DNA from: Escarpia spicata
Lineage: Eukaryota > Annelida > Polychaeta > Sabellida > Siboglinidae
Length of the DNA: 64,000 nt
Assembly: GCA_963995525.1 (NCBI GenBank)
Contig: OZ023207.1
Location: forward strand, 4,923,944-4,987,943
Direction: 5' to 3'
The position numbers and the translations under genes are program-made. Positions 54,722-64,000 of this stretch are shown here, piece after piece (the stretch's first letter is position 1; every line of letters begins with the position of its first letter). The notes under the pieces were generated by a model. That model saw only the letters and a program-made list of their open reading frames with translations. It made no database searches and was not told the DNA's origin.

Positions 54722-55800
54722 TCATTGAGTGTCAACAGTGGAAACATAGTCCTTTAGCCATGTTGGCGGGGCCGCGTTGCGGGCCGAACGTCTCAATGGG
54801 GCGGCAGGAGTTGCACGTGGTGAAGCAGACGATTGCGGCTGTAGTGGCGAGGCGTCTGCCAAGGGTGGGGACGCAGGCGGAGCGGGTGGCAGCTTGGTCA
54901 CAGGCGCTGGAGTCATCGCAGGTGGAGTGGGCGATAACAGTACGGTTGGCGTAGGTGTCGGTAGAGCGCGTTCTTTCGGTGATGAGGCTGATTGCTTCTG
55001 CGCCGCTGGTGCTACAAAGTAGGCGACTGGCGGTGGAAGAAAGGCGTTGATGCCCATTTGGCCCGGAGTCGCGCGCTTGATGGCGGGGGTGAATCGTCTC
55101 AAGAACTTACGGTTCCGTATGGTGATGCGGCCCGAGCCGTCCTCGCGGATCGCATACTGATCATGTTGCCGAACCTCGATCACTATCCCCGTCTTGTCCC
55201 ATTTCCGCGGGTTGGGGCCGATTTTATTTTGAATGTGGATGAAGTCGCCCACCATGAGTGGCGGTAACGTCTTCGTGTGTTCTGCCCATCGTTCGGCGTC
55301 CTTCATGTGGCGAATCCGTTGCGCCTCCTCGCGTGCACTTAGTGTCTCACGCCACGTTGTGTGATGTTTGTAGAGTCCTGGAAGGATGGGGATGAAGTCT
55401 CGGATAGGGCGTCTGAATATGCACACTGCCGGGGAGAACTTAGTGTCTTTGTCGGGTGTGTTTCTGTACTGTAGTATGGCCCGCTGGAATTTATCAGTAT
55501 CAAGCTCGCCGTTGGGGCTTGTATTGCCTGTTATCAAGCGCTTCACCGTTTTCACGCCGACTTCCGCTCGACAATTACTGTGGGAATACGCAACTGAAGA
55601 CAGGCGATGATGAACACCTCATGATCTGAGGAAAGTCTGCGTGGCGAATGATGATAATTCGGGGCCGCCGTCTGATGATAGTTCATCGGGGATTCCGAAG
55701 GTGCCGAATATCTCCACTACGGGCCAGTTTGTACACCGGTCCACAGTAAAGAGATAGTTCACGCCTTTGTAAGCAAAGTAGTCTGAGCACATACTTCGAA
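54722..55800 (-). pseudogene. Ty3/Gypsy integrase fragment
   Basis: The minus strand reads an integrase core: SDYFAYKGVNYLFTVDR with the first Asp, SSDGGPELSS with the second, [15 protein letters not shown] and [10 protein letters not shown] with the Glu. The C-terminal domain ([27 protein letters not shown]) and a Pro/Ala-rich tail follow, ending at 54722. TGA at 55619-55621 replaces the Trp expected before GVHH. RT, RNase H and LTRs are not seen. It lies between two LINEs of opposite orientation, probably a truncated insertion. Confidence 0.9.
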
Positions 55801-55829
55801 ACGGGTAGACCGGTAGTATCTGGCCTGCT

Positions 55830-57190
55830 TAGTGAAGAGGAATTTGAATCAGAGACAGACTGCGAAATCATTTGGACTAAAAATTAGCATAGCTTGTTGT
55901 AAATTACTTCATATATGTACCTACTACAGACCTGACGTAAATGATGAACACAGCGTAGAACAATTTGAAATATCTCTAGGCAGAGTAAATCAAAAGTAAC
56001 ACTTATTAATTGCAGGAGATTTTAATTTTCCTGCATGGGACTGTCAGAATGGAATGTTAAAACCAAACTGCCAAAACGTACTACTTCATGATAAATTTCG
56101 AAACATTCTAGATGATCTTGGTCTTATCCAGATTATAGACAAGCCAACAAGGGGAGAAAAGACTCTAGACTTATTGATCACAAATAACCGAACAGAAATA
56201 TTACCAGGAATCTCAGATCATGACTGTTGTTACACAGAGCTAAACATAAACCCAATGAAACAAAAACAGAAACCTAGAAATATTCCCCTTTTCAATAAGG
56301 CAGACTCGGACAAATTTAGAAAACATATGAAAGATGTAAGCAAAAATCTTCAAAATTGCTATGAACAAAACAGTGCAAACAAGTTGTGGTGTATGTTTCG
56401 GGATAGCATTGTCAAAGGTACTGGGTTGTACATACCATCCAGAATGGCTAGACATAGAGACAGATACCCTTGGATTACACCAAAATACAAAAAAGGGACA
56501 GAATGTACTAATGTCACAAGCACACTCCAAAATACAAACATCTAAAACAAACTATACAGCAACAACTGAGAACTGCCTACTGGAACTATGTAAATGAAAT
56601 TGTCACCTCTACTGAAGATAGTCAACAAAAACAAGGTTATGTTAAGAGATTCTGGACTTACATGAAACACTGCCGTACAAACCACACATGGGTATCGCCT
56701 CTTAAACAAAATGGAATCCTACACCCATACCCTAAAGCCAAAGAGGAGATATTAAATCAGCAGTTTGAATCAGTCTTTACAGATGACCCATCTCCCCAAG
56801 TAACCAAACTACCCAATCCAACACTACCAGAAATGCCAGAAATAGAAATTACAGAAGCTGGTGTGCTAAAACTCCTACAAAATCTTAAACCTTATAAAGC
56901 ACAAGGACCAGACAACATCAACCCAAGAATTCTAAAATAATTAGCTGTTGAAATTGCGCCATCGTTAACTTTAATCTTTCAGAAGTCATATGCTACAGGA
57001 GAAGTCCCCACAGACTGGCTAAAAGCAAATGTCTCACCTATTTTCAAGAATGGTCAAAAATACATAGCTTCAAATTATAGTCCCATTTCCCTGACATGCA
57101 TAGCATCAAAATTAATGGAACATATCTTGGTTAGTAGTATAATGAAACATGCACATTCACACAACATTCTTTATCACCTTCAACATGGCG
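55830..57190 (+). pseudogene. LINE fragment: endonuclease to early RT
   Basis: The + strand reads ETDCEIIWTK and YRPDVNDEHSVEQFEISL with stops, then AGDFNFPAWDC, then a long frame at 56054-56545 (IDKPTRGEKTLDLLITN, GISDHDC). The linker and RT start follow at 56662-56940 (VLKLLQNLKPYKAQGPDNIN), and SPISLTCIASKLMEHIL closes it at about 57130. It is truncated before the catalytic Asp motifs. Several stops and frameshifts are present. Confidence 0.85.
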
Positions 57191-57405
57191 TTCTTCTGCA
57201 CGTATTTATGTTTATTTACACGATAATTTGTGTTCTTATATACTGCACTCTAAAAACAAAAACAAAATCCTGTTCGCCTGCCATGCCACGCACCGCCTGT
57301 ATCCTCAGCATGTTGAGGCTAGGCGTGTATTGGAAGAAGAAGAATTATCCCGGGATACGAAACTAAAGGCGTAACGACTCTGTGTTATTTTGTTTTATTA
57401 TTATA

Positions 57406-57965
57406 GTCCGTCCAGTGAATCTATGGTTCAACCTCAAACAAATTGCAGTAGTAAGCGTTGTGGCAATTTTAGATTCTACTGTATGTTTATGTTACCAGAA
57501 AAAAAGTCCACAAAAATCCACTTGGTGGAACATTGACAGTCATTGTAATTTTCGCATATTGCCAAGTGGTCCTAGGACTAGGTCTTGCTGAAATTTAGGG
57601 AGGTACACGTAATTCATGTTGTATAACTTATTTTCTGTGAGAATACTATAAAGATGATGTATATCATTGGAAACGCAATGCATTTAGCTGTGTAATGGTA
57701 CCTAACACGTGTCATTTCAATTAATATTAAAGTCAGAATCGTATTCTAAACACATTTGCAAATTATTGCAATTTACACATACCCCGATTTTCGGCCTAGT
57801 CCAGTCAATCTATGCCAGAGATTATGGTTTAGCCTCAAACACATTGTAAAAGCAATCACTATGGCGTTTTTAGTTAGCACTATATGTCTGCATTATTAGA
57901 TAACAAGTCCACAGAAATTCATGTGGTGGAACATTTTCATTTCTGACGATAATGACAAGTAATCG
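57406..57965 (+). repeat. Diverged direct repeat pair, about 170 bp each
   Basis: 57406-57575 and 57796-57965 share GTCCAG-GAATCTATG, CCTCAAACA-ATTG, ACTATATGT-like text, AAGTCCACA, GTGGTGGAACATT and ACAAGT. They may be ends or halves of an unnamed element. Confidence 0.65.
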
Positions 57966-58019
57966 AAAGTCGCTGCCGGTCACTTTTATTATAATAAGAT
58001 CTAGGGAAAGGAGTTATTT

Positions 58020-58740
58020 AAGCTGAGTATTCTGTATTCAACTACATCGCAACAGATTGTAGTTTGTCTTGCCAAAGCCTACAGCTCACTCGGTCGCCTG
58101 CTGAAATGTACACGTATAGCAGAATCACTCGCTGCGTTTGTCAACAAAGATACAAGTATAAAAGGCTGTCGTCGCCCTACCCTTATGTATGGGGCAGAAC
58201 AACTTGTGCATGCGCTAGTCTTTTCGCGAATTGACTGCAGCAATAGTCTTCTTACTCGATTGCCAGCGATAATAATTGAGAAACTACAACGTGTCCAAAA
58301 TGCATGTGCGTGTACCATAATGACCCTACTTCTCACTTTTAAATGCCTTCATGGGTTCGCACCTCCATATCTATCAGCACTTCTCTCTCCGTATCGCCCG
58401 ACACGCTGTCTACGCTCCTCTGATCAGCTACTCCTTAAATAACCCACTACCCGAACTAAACTCGGCGAATGAACATTCTCTTGTGCAGCTCCAAGAGCAT
58501 GGAATCAACTACCACTCACAGTGCGCCAATGTAGTAATGTCAATCAGTTTAAAGTGGCATTGAAGACGCATCTTTTCATAAATTATTCTAACATTCGATG
58601 ATCGATAATTATTGATACCTTTATTTTAATTAATTTAGTATTATAATTAATCTATTTTATTGTTTTAATAGCTTGCATAATTGTGTTTATTTATATATTT
58701 TAAGACAGTAAATTTTATTTTACTTAGTTTTAATGTGTGC
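58020..58740 (+). pseudogene. L2-like LINE 3'-end fragment
   Basis: The frames read VHALVFSRIDCSNSLLTRLP and KLQRVQNACA. A jump to LLTFKCLHGFAPPYLSALLS and RCLRSSDQLLL shows that about 30 residues (the HWLPV block) are deleted. APRAWNQLPLTVRQ and FKVALKTHLF follow in another frame. It is a different copy and subfamily from 13390-15675. Confidence 0.85.
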
Positions 58741-58834
58741 ATAGTGTTTTTAACTATATATCAGTAGTATGTAGGGCCCACGGGGGCTCGCCCCGCCCCT
58801 TTTCAGACCTCGCTCTATGCATAAAAAACGCGCT

Positions 58835-58920
58835 AATCGTTTTCGGGAACATACTTATAAAAAAAGATCAAAGGGTTTTGTGTAACCTGATCGTTTTCGG
58901 GAACATACTTATAAAAAACG
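58835..58920 (+). repeat. 54 bp tandem duplication
   Basis: ATCGTTTTCGGGAACATACT, TATAAAAAA occurs at 58836 and 58890. It lies just before the 5' region of the two-ORF LINE. Confidence 0.85.
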
Positions 58921-59015
58921 TGATTGATGGCCTGTCACTTTTGATTGATGACCTTGAGGCGCCACCTAACGGTCATCCCAGTGAATATGTTAGCCCTAGC
59001 GGTCAACGTAGGACC

Positions 59016-59046
<31 letters not shown>

Positions 59047-59079
59047 GCTTATGTAAGCCTGTAAGCCGAAAAAAACAAG

Positions 59080-59784
59080 ATGGCGCCGAAACACATCGAC
59101 TCTGATATTTCCGAGATTAAACAATCACTTAACCACTTATGTAAAAACTTTGACGATATGAAAACGACCACAGCAAAATATGAAAGACAACTGGCCGACC
59201 TCATGAAGATGCTGAAAGCAAAAGATGAACAGATAAGTCAACTGAGCACTCGTGTTGAAACCCTAGAAACGTCCGTGAACAACCTCGAGCAGCACTCGAA
59301 AAAAAAGAACGTCATAGTGACCGGCCTAAATCTCCACTCTTTCGCCCACACTGCCGCATCTCGACCAAACACCAGAACGACCACCCCAGCTGAACAATCG
59401 ACCGGAGAGACTGCAACAATGAAACAGAAGTTCATTACGTTCGCCCATGACAACTTACACGTCGACATTCCGGAGATGGAAATCACAGCTATACACGACC
59501 TGCCCCAACGCCGAGACGGAACAACCCCCATTATCGTCCAGTTCCTGACCACCGAGAAACGAACAGAAGTCATGCAAAACAGAAAGTCACTGAAAGGAAC
59601 GAACGTGTATCTCAATGACCATCTCTCACGCCTGAACAATGAACTCTTCCACCACGCCCGCACACTCCGCAGAGATAAGAAAATCCACAGCACATGGACA
59701 ACCAACAGCATCATCTAAGTCAAGAAAACAGAAACATCCTCTCCAATTCAAATCCGTGGACAAGCTGACTTCAACAAACTATAA
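59080..59784 (+). pseudogene. LINE ORF1 protein, one nonsense mutation
   Basis: ATG lies in a strong context (CAAGATGGCG). The protein opens with a coiled coil (about 10-75, heptads in LADLMKMLKAKDEQISQLST). KKKNVIVTGL begins a possible RRM-like fold, and VYLNDHLSRLNNELFHHAR closes it, a pattern seen in ORF1 proteins of several LINE clades. TAA at 59716-59718 stops it after 212 residues, but the same frame continues VKKTETSSPIQIRGQADF to TAA at 59782-59784. ORF1p of this class binds RNA as a chaperone (family knowledge). Confidence 0.85.
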
Positions 59785-59787
59785 ACA

Positions 59788-62700
59788 ATGACTGACAACA
59801 ATAACAGGGATATAAATCCAACATATGATGTGGATATAAATCCAGTATATGATGCCAATAATGGTAAGAATACACTACGTCTACAACATGATCTTAGCCT
59901 GACAGATGATGTTGATTTATTAGGACATGATGTTAATCTAAATGTATTTCAACTCCAAGAAGACAATGCACATGAGCTTGGTCCAATAATTGATCCCAAT
60001 AATAACTTTTGTAATAATAACTCACCTTGTCAATATTATTCAAATCCACGATGGAGAGATATCTCCAATAATATTAATGATAAACAACGGTTTAAATTAA
60101 TTCATTTCAATGCAAGAAGTCTAAATGCAAATTTCAAACAAATCGAGAGCTACATTCATGCTTCTGATATAGTATTTGATGTAATTGCCATCTCTGAAAC
60201 TTGGAATGATCCTAAAGCAATGCAACAGCATAACCTACCTATGTATAAGTCTTTTCATGTCTGTAGAGAAAATGTTAGAGGAGGTGGTGTTGCTATTTAC
60301 GTACATAACAGTATTAACTGCACTCAAATTGAAAGTAAATCTTTATCAATAAATGATATCCTTGAATGTATCACAGTGGAATTGATAATAGAAAACCAAA
60401 AAAATATAACAGTAGGTTGTATCTACCGCAAACCAGGATCTAACATAGACATCTTCTGTGAAAACATAACAAACATCTTTGGAAACACACACATCAACAA
60501 GACACTGTTTCTATGTGGAGATTTTAATGTAGACATCTTAAAACATGTCAACCACTTAGGTACAAAACATTTTATTGACACCATGTATAGCTTAGGCCTG
60601 TATCCTCTTATCACTAAGCCAACAAGAATTACTCGAGATTCAACCACTCTGATTGACAACATTTTTACAAATGCCATAAACAAGCGAACTACAAATGGTA
60701 TTTTAATCAGCGACATAACTGACCATTTTCCAATATTTACACTATGTGAATATGAAATAACTAAAAGGAAAACAGAAATGCACAAAAAAGTACGAAATCA
60801 TAAAAATGAAAACACAAATTCTTTTATAGCAGATTTAAGAAGTGAAACATGGGAAAATGTATTTAGCACAAAAGATGTTGAAGTAGCTTATGGTATATTT
60901 ATTGATACATTTATGGAAAAATATGATAAACATTGCCCAGTCAGAAAAATAACCAAACAACATGTAATCAGTGATAAGCCATGGTTCACAACTGGATTGA
61001 AAAATGCTTGTCACAAGAAAAACCACTTGTATAGAAAATTTCTAAAAAATAGATCACAAGAAACGGAACATTGTTACAAAAATTATAAAAATAAACTAAC
61101 TACAATACTAAGAAATGCAGAAAAAGAATACTATAAAAAACTATTGGATGACCAAAAACAAAACAGTAAAGAAACTTGGAACATCTTAAATACGCTTATT
61201 AATAAAAGGCAAAATGAATCTTCTTATCCTGAATATTTTGTAATGGAGGGTAGAAAAATTACCAACAAGAAAGACATTGCAGATGGATTTAACATCTTCT
61301 TTTCAAACATTGGCAAAAAACTAGCTGCTAAAATAGATCCATCGGTAAATGGTGCCTCATTTCATGACTATCTTCAAAACAAAAATAAAAACAGCATGTT
61401 CTTAAATCCAGTAAGTGAAGAAGAAGTCAGTAGGATCATCGGAGCATGTAAAAACAAAACCTCAACAGACAGTAATGATATAAGTATGAATATCATAAAG
61501 AAAGTTATGCAATCAATTATTACGCCATTAACAGCAATATTTAACATGTCGTTTGAAAATGGAGTTTTTCCTTCTAGAATGAAAGTAGCCAAAGTCATAC
61601 CTATATTTAAAAATGGTTCAAAAACAGAATTTAACAACTATAGACCAATATCCTTGTTGTGTCAATTTTCCAAAATACTTGAAAAACTCTATAATAAAAG
61701 ACTCGAAGAATTTATTGATAAAAATGATATCTTATCCAACAGTCAATACGGCTTCCGATCCTCAATGTCCACCTCACATGCATTGATTGACCTGGTCGAA
61801 GAAATTAGTACATCATTAGATTAAAAAAAATACACACTTGGCGTTTTTGTTGATTTAAAGAAAGCATTTGACACCGTAAATCATTCAATACTAATAAAAA
61901 AACTAAATTTCTATGGTGTTCGTGGTGTGGCTGAGAAATGGGTAGAAAGTTATCTAAGCAATAGAAGTCAATTTGTCAAAATAGATGAATGTTCATCTAA
62001 TCTCCTAAATGTGTCATGTGGAGTACCACAGGGGTCTGTGCTAGGCCCAAGATTGTTCATTTTATATATTAATGACATATGTAATGTATCAGAACTTGTT
62101 AAATTTGTGTTGTTTGCAGATGATACCAACATATTATATTCTGACACGGATGTACATAGACTAAAACATGTTGTTAATTGTGAACTAGATAAACTATATA
62201 CATGGTTCACCGTTAACAAATTGTCTCTGAATATATCAAAAACCAACTACATTAGCTTTGGTAACCGTAAGATAAATATTGACTTAGATATAAAATTTTG
62301 CAATCACAGAATTAATAGAGTTAACATGACAAAATTCCTTGGAGTAAACATTGATGAAAAACTTACATGGAAATATCATATAAACAGTGTGAAGACTAAG
62401 CTATCTAGAATAGTTGGAGTAATGTATAGAGCAAGTCATATCCTAGGAAACAAAAGTTTACTTACTTTATATTATTCACTCTTCTTACCAATAATGAGTT
62501 ACTGTTGTGAAGTTTGGGGAACTACATATATCACCAATGTACATTGTATTACAATCTTACAAAAGAGGGTGATTAGACTGATATATGGTGTTGATAGGCT
62601 TCATCATACCAATACGTTATTTAATAGATGTAGAGTACTAAGATTCCAAGACTTAATAGATTTTAAAATCTTGTCAATTATGTATAAAGTGTATAACAAT

Positions 62701-62934
62701 TTACTAGTACCTGTCAATGTGCAGTGTTTGTTTACTAAACAAACTTCCTCACACTCCTCCCGAGTTCAATATCAATATGTCCGACAATGTGTTCGAACTA
62801 ACGTTAAACTAAAGTGTTTAGCAATCTATGGTGTAAAACGCTGGAATTCATTACCTTCCAGTACTACAATGGTGTCAACAGTTCATGCATTTGTTTGTAA
62901 ATTAAAAAGGAACATGATCGAGAAATATAACTAA
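59788..62934 (+). pseudogene. LINE ORF2: endonuclease and reverse transcriptase, one nonsense mutation
   Basis: The frame is 1048 codons long and is interrupted only by TAA at 61822-61824. The order is an acidic N-terminal extension, an APE-type endonuclease (LIHFNARSL, IAISETW, GGGVAIYV, GCIYRKPG, LCGDFNVD, DITDHFPI), a linker, then the RT (NYRPISLLCQFSK, SQYGFRSSMST, VFVDLKKAFDTVNH, CGVPQGSVLGPRLF, LFADDTNIL with the catalytic DD), and the C-terminal domain. All visible catalytic residues are kept. It starts 3 nt after the ORF1 terminal stop, in the same frame. Confidence 0.92.
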
Positions 62935-63284
62935 AAATAGGTCATTGGTCAAAAACTGTATATTCAATTCTAACTTGCACTACACTGTTATCAATAAGTG
63001 AGCATATCGCAACTAAAAATATAAATTATTAATTGTCAAATAAGTACTACTATCAATGTGTTATTTTTTGTATTTATATTATAATAGCCAATAATAACTA
63101 ACATTGTACTATTATGTAATATCTGCCATATTCCACGTGTTGTATGTAAATAATTCTTAGGGGTATACAAATACAAGAGTTTCTTCAGTATACCCCTTTT
63201 TCTGACATACTCATTCTGATATACCATATACACTGTATGTATCTTTTGTTGGAAAAATAAACATTTACTTACTTACTTACTTAT

Positions 63285-63303
63285 ATAACCACAACAGTTA
63301 TAG

Positions 63304-63340
<37 letters not shown>

Positions 63341-63720
63341 CCTGTCACTTTTGATTGATGATCCTTCCTTTGAGGTGTCACCACCTAGCGGTTATCCCAG
63401 TGACTAATTCCCTAGCGATCAACGTAGGACCTACCGTTGTGCTTACGTAAGCACTTATATAGCGTCCCTAGCGACCGTTGTATATATATATATATACGTA
63501 ATAGGCCTTTATACAACCACAACGGTTATAGCTAAAACCACTGTGGTTATAACGGCGCTCTAAACCCATTGTGTGAGAATAACACCGCTGTACCCTATGT
63601 AGCAGCAGCCAGCAGCGCTGGCCTATGATCTGGCGGCCTAGTCGCCTTACCACGACGTCTTATGCACACTGAGCTCCACCTTCGTGCCAGTTAATTCCAG
63701 CACGATATATATATATATTT

Positions 63721-63785
<65 letters not shown>

Positions 63786-64000
63786 TTATGTAAGCCCGTA
63801 TATAACCAAAACGGTTATAGCGGCGCTGCGCTCTAAACCCATTGTGTGAAAATAACCCCGCTGTACCCTATGTAGCAGCAGCGGCGTGCGCTCGCAGCAG
63901 CAGCAGCAGCCGTGGCCTATGATCCGGCGGCCTAGTTTCTAAATATAACCATGCGGCTAGCCGGCTCTGTAACGGCGTTAATTTCAGCCGTGGCGCTATC
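63285..64000 (+). repeat. Complex repeat cluster with (TA)n tracts
   Basis: Three versions of AACCACAACGGTTATAG lie at about 63293, 63515 and 63796. The last two are followed by CTCTAAACCCATTGTGTGA, CCGCTGTACCCTATGTAGCA and GGCCTATGAT-CGGCGGCCTAG, a unit of about 280 bp. (TA)n runs occupy 63308-63338, 63480-63496 and 63705-63783. 63339-63435 repeats the 5' region of the preceding LINE. A GCAGCAGCAG tract is at 63895. Confidence 0.85.

Larger units (their letters stand above)
58929..63290 (+). mobile_element. Two-ORF LINE, nearly full length
   Basis: It holds a 5' region with (TA)n, ORF1 (59080-59784), ORF2 (59788-62934), a 340 nt 3' UTR and an AATAAA at 63257 followed by a (CTTA)n tail at 63266-63284. 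There is one premature stop per ORF and no frameshift was found. The 5' boundary is uncertain because its first 90 bp recur after the 3' tail at 63339. The clade is CR1 superclade by motif (Crack/Daphne/Rex-like); a tree would be needed to name it. Confidence 0.9.

Noticed and set aside
54760..55610. Plus-strand frames of 64-91 codons
   Set aside because: They are shadows of the minus-strand Gypsy integrase, whose motifs are unambiguous.

Overview
The window is animal nuclear DNA. It is AT-rich and intron-rich, with GT-AG introns, two conserved metazoan genes, several clades of non-LTR retrotransposon, hAT-like DNA transposons, a tRNA-derived SINE and many minisatellites. The repeat types suggest a marine invertebrate such as a mollusc or amphioxus, but the sequence alone does not settle the species.

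Two complete protein genes can be assembled exon by exon. The first is a UBXN7 orthologue on the + strand (ATG at 2068, stop at 25671-25673). It has 12 coding exons and 523 codons, and encodes UBA, UAS, UIM and UBX domains, the layout of a p97/VCP adaptor that links p97 to ubiquitinated cullin-RING substrates. The second is selenoprotein T (SELENOT) on the - strand (ATG at 51096, stop at 43472-43474). It has four coding exons and 195 residues, a C-N-S-Sec redox motif with an in-frame TGA at 49036-49038, and a candidate SECIS element at 42790-42852. The genes are tail to tail and separated by about 17 kb.

Layout: 1-2060, LINE remnants and the UBXN7 promoter side. 2068-25673, UBXN7, whose introns hold arrays of 37, 51, 55 and 34 bp units, a hAT insertion, an L2-like LINE, a SINE and a decayed transposase. 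25674-27140, 3' UTR, a MITE and a LINE tail. 27143-39867, a 12.7 kb satellite of a 50 bp monomer with higher-order structure. 39868-42700, sequence with no recognised gene. 42700-51100, SELENOT, whose third intron is almost entirely one 4.4 kb TIR element containing a 74 bp array. 51490-64000, a retrotransposon graveyard: a nearly intact CR1-like LINE, a Ty3/Gypsy integrase fragment, two LINE pieces, and a nearly full-length two-ORF LINE bounded by repeats and (TA)n.

The most unusual feature is in UBXN7. Three different exons (6, 7 and 10) are each preceded by tandem copies of their own splice acceptor plus the start of the exon (79 bp, 90 bp x about 18, and 33 bp units). The 90 bp and 33 bp units are multiples of three. 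The exon 10 acceptors are in phase and free of stops, so alternative acceptor use could add 11 residues at a time. Tandem arrays together fill about one third of the window.
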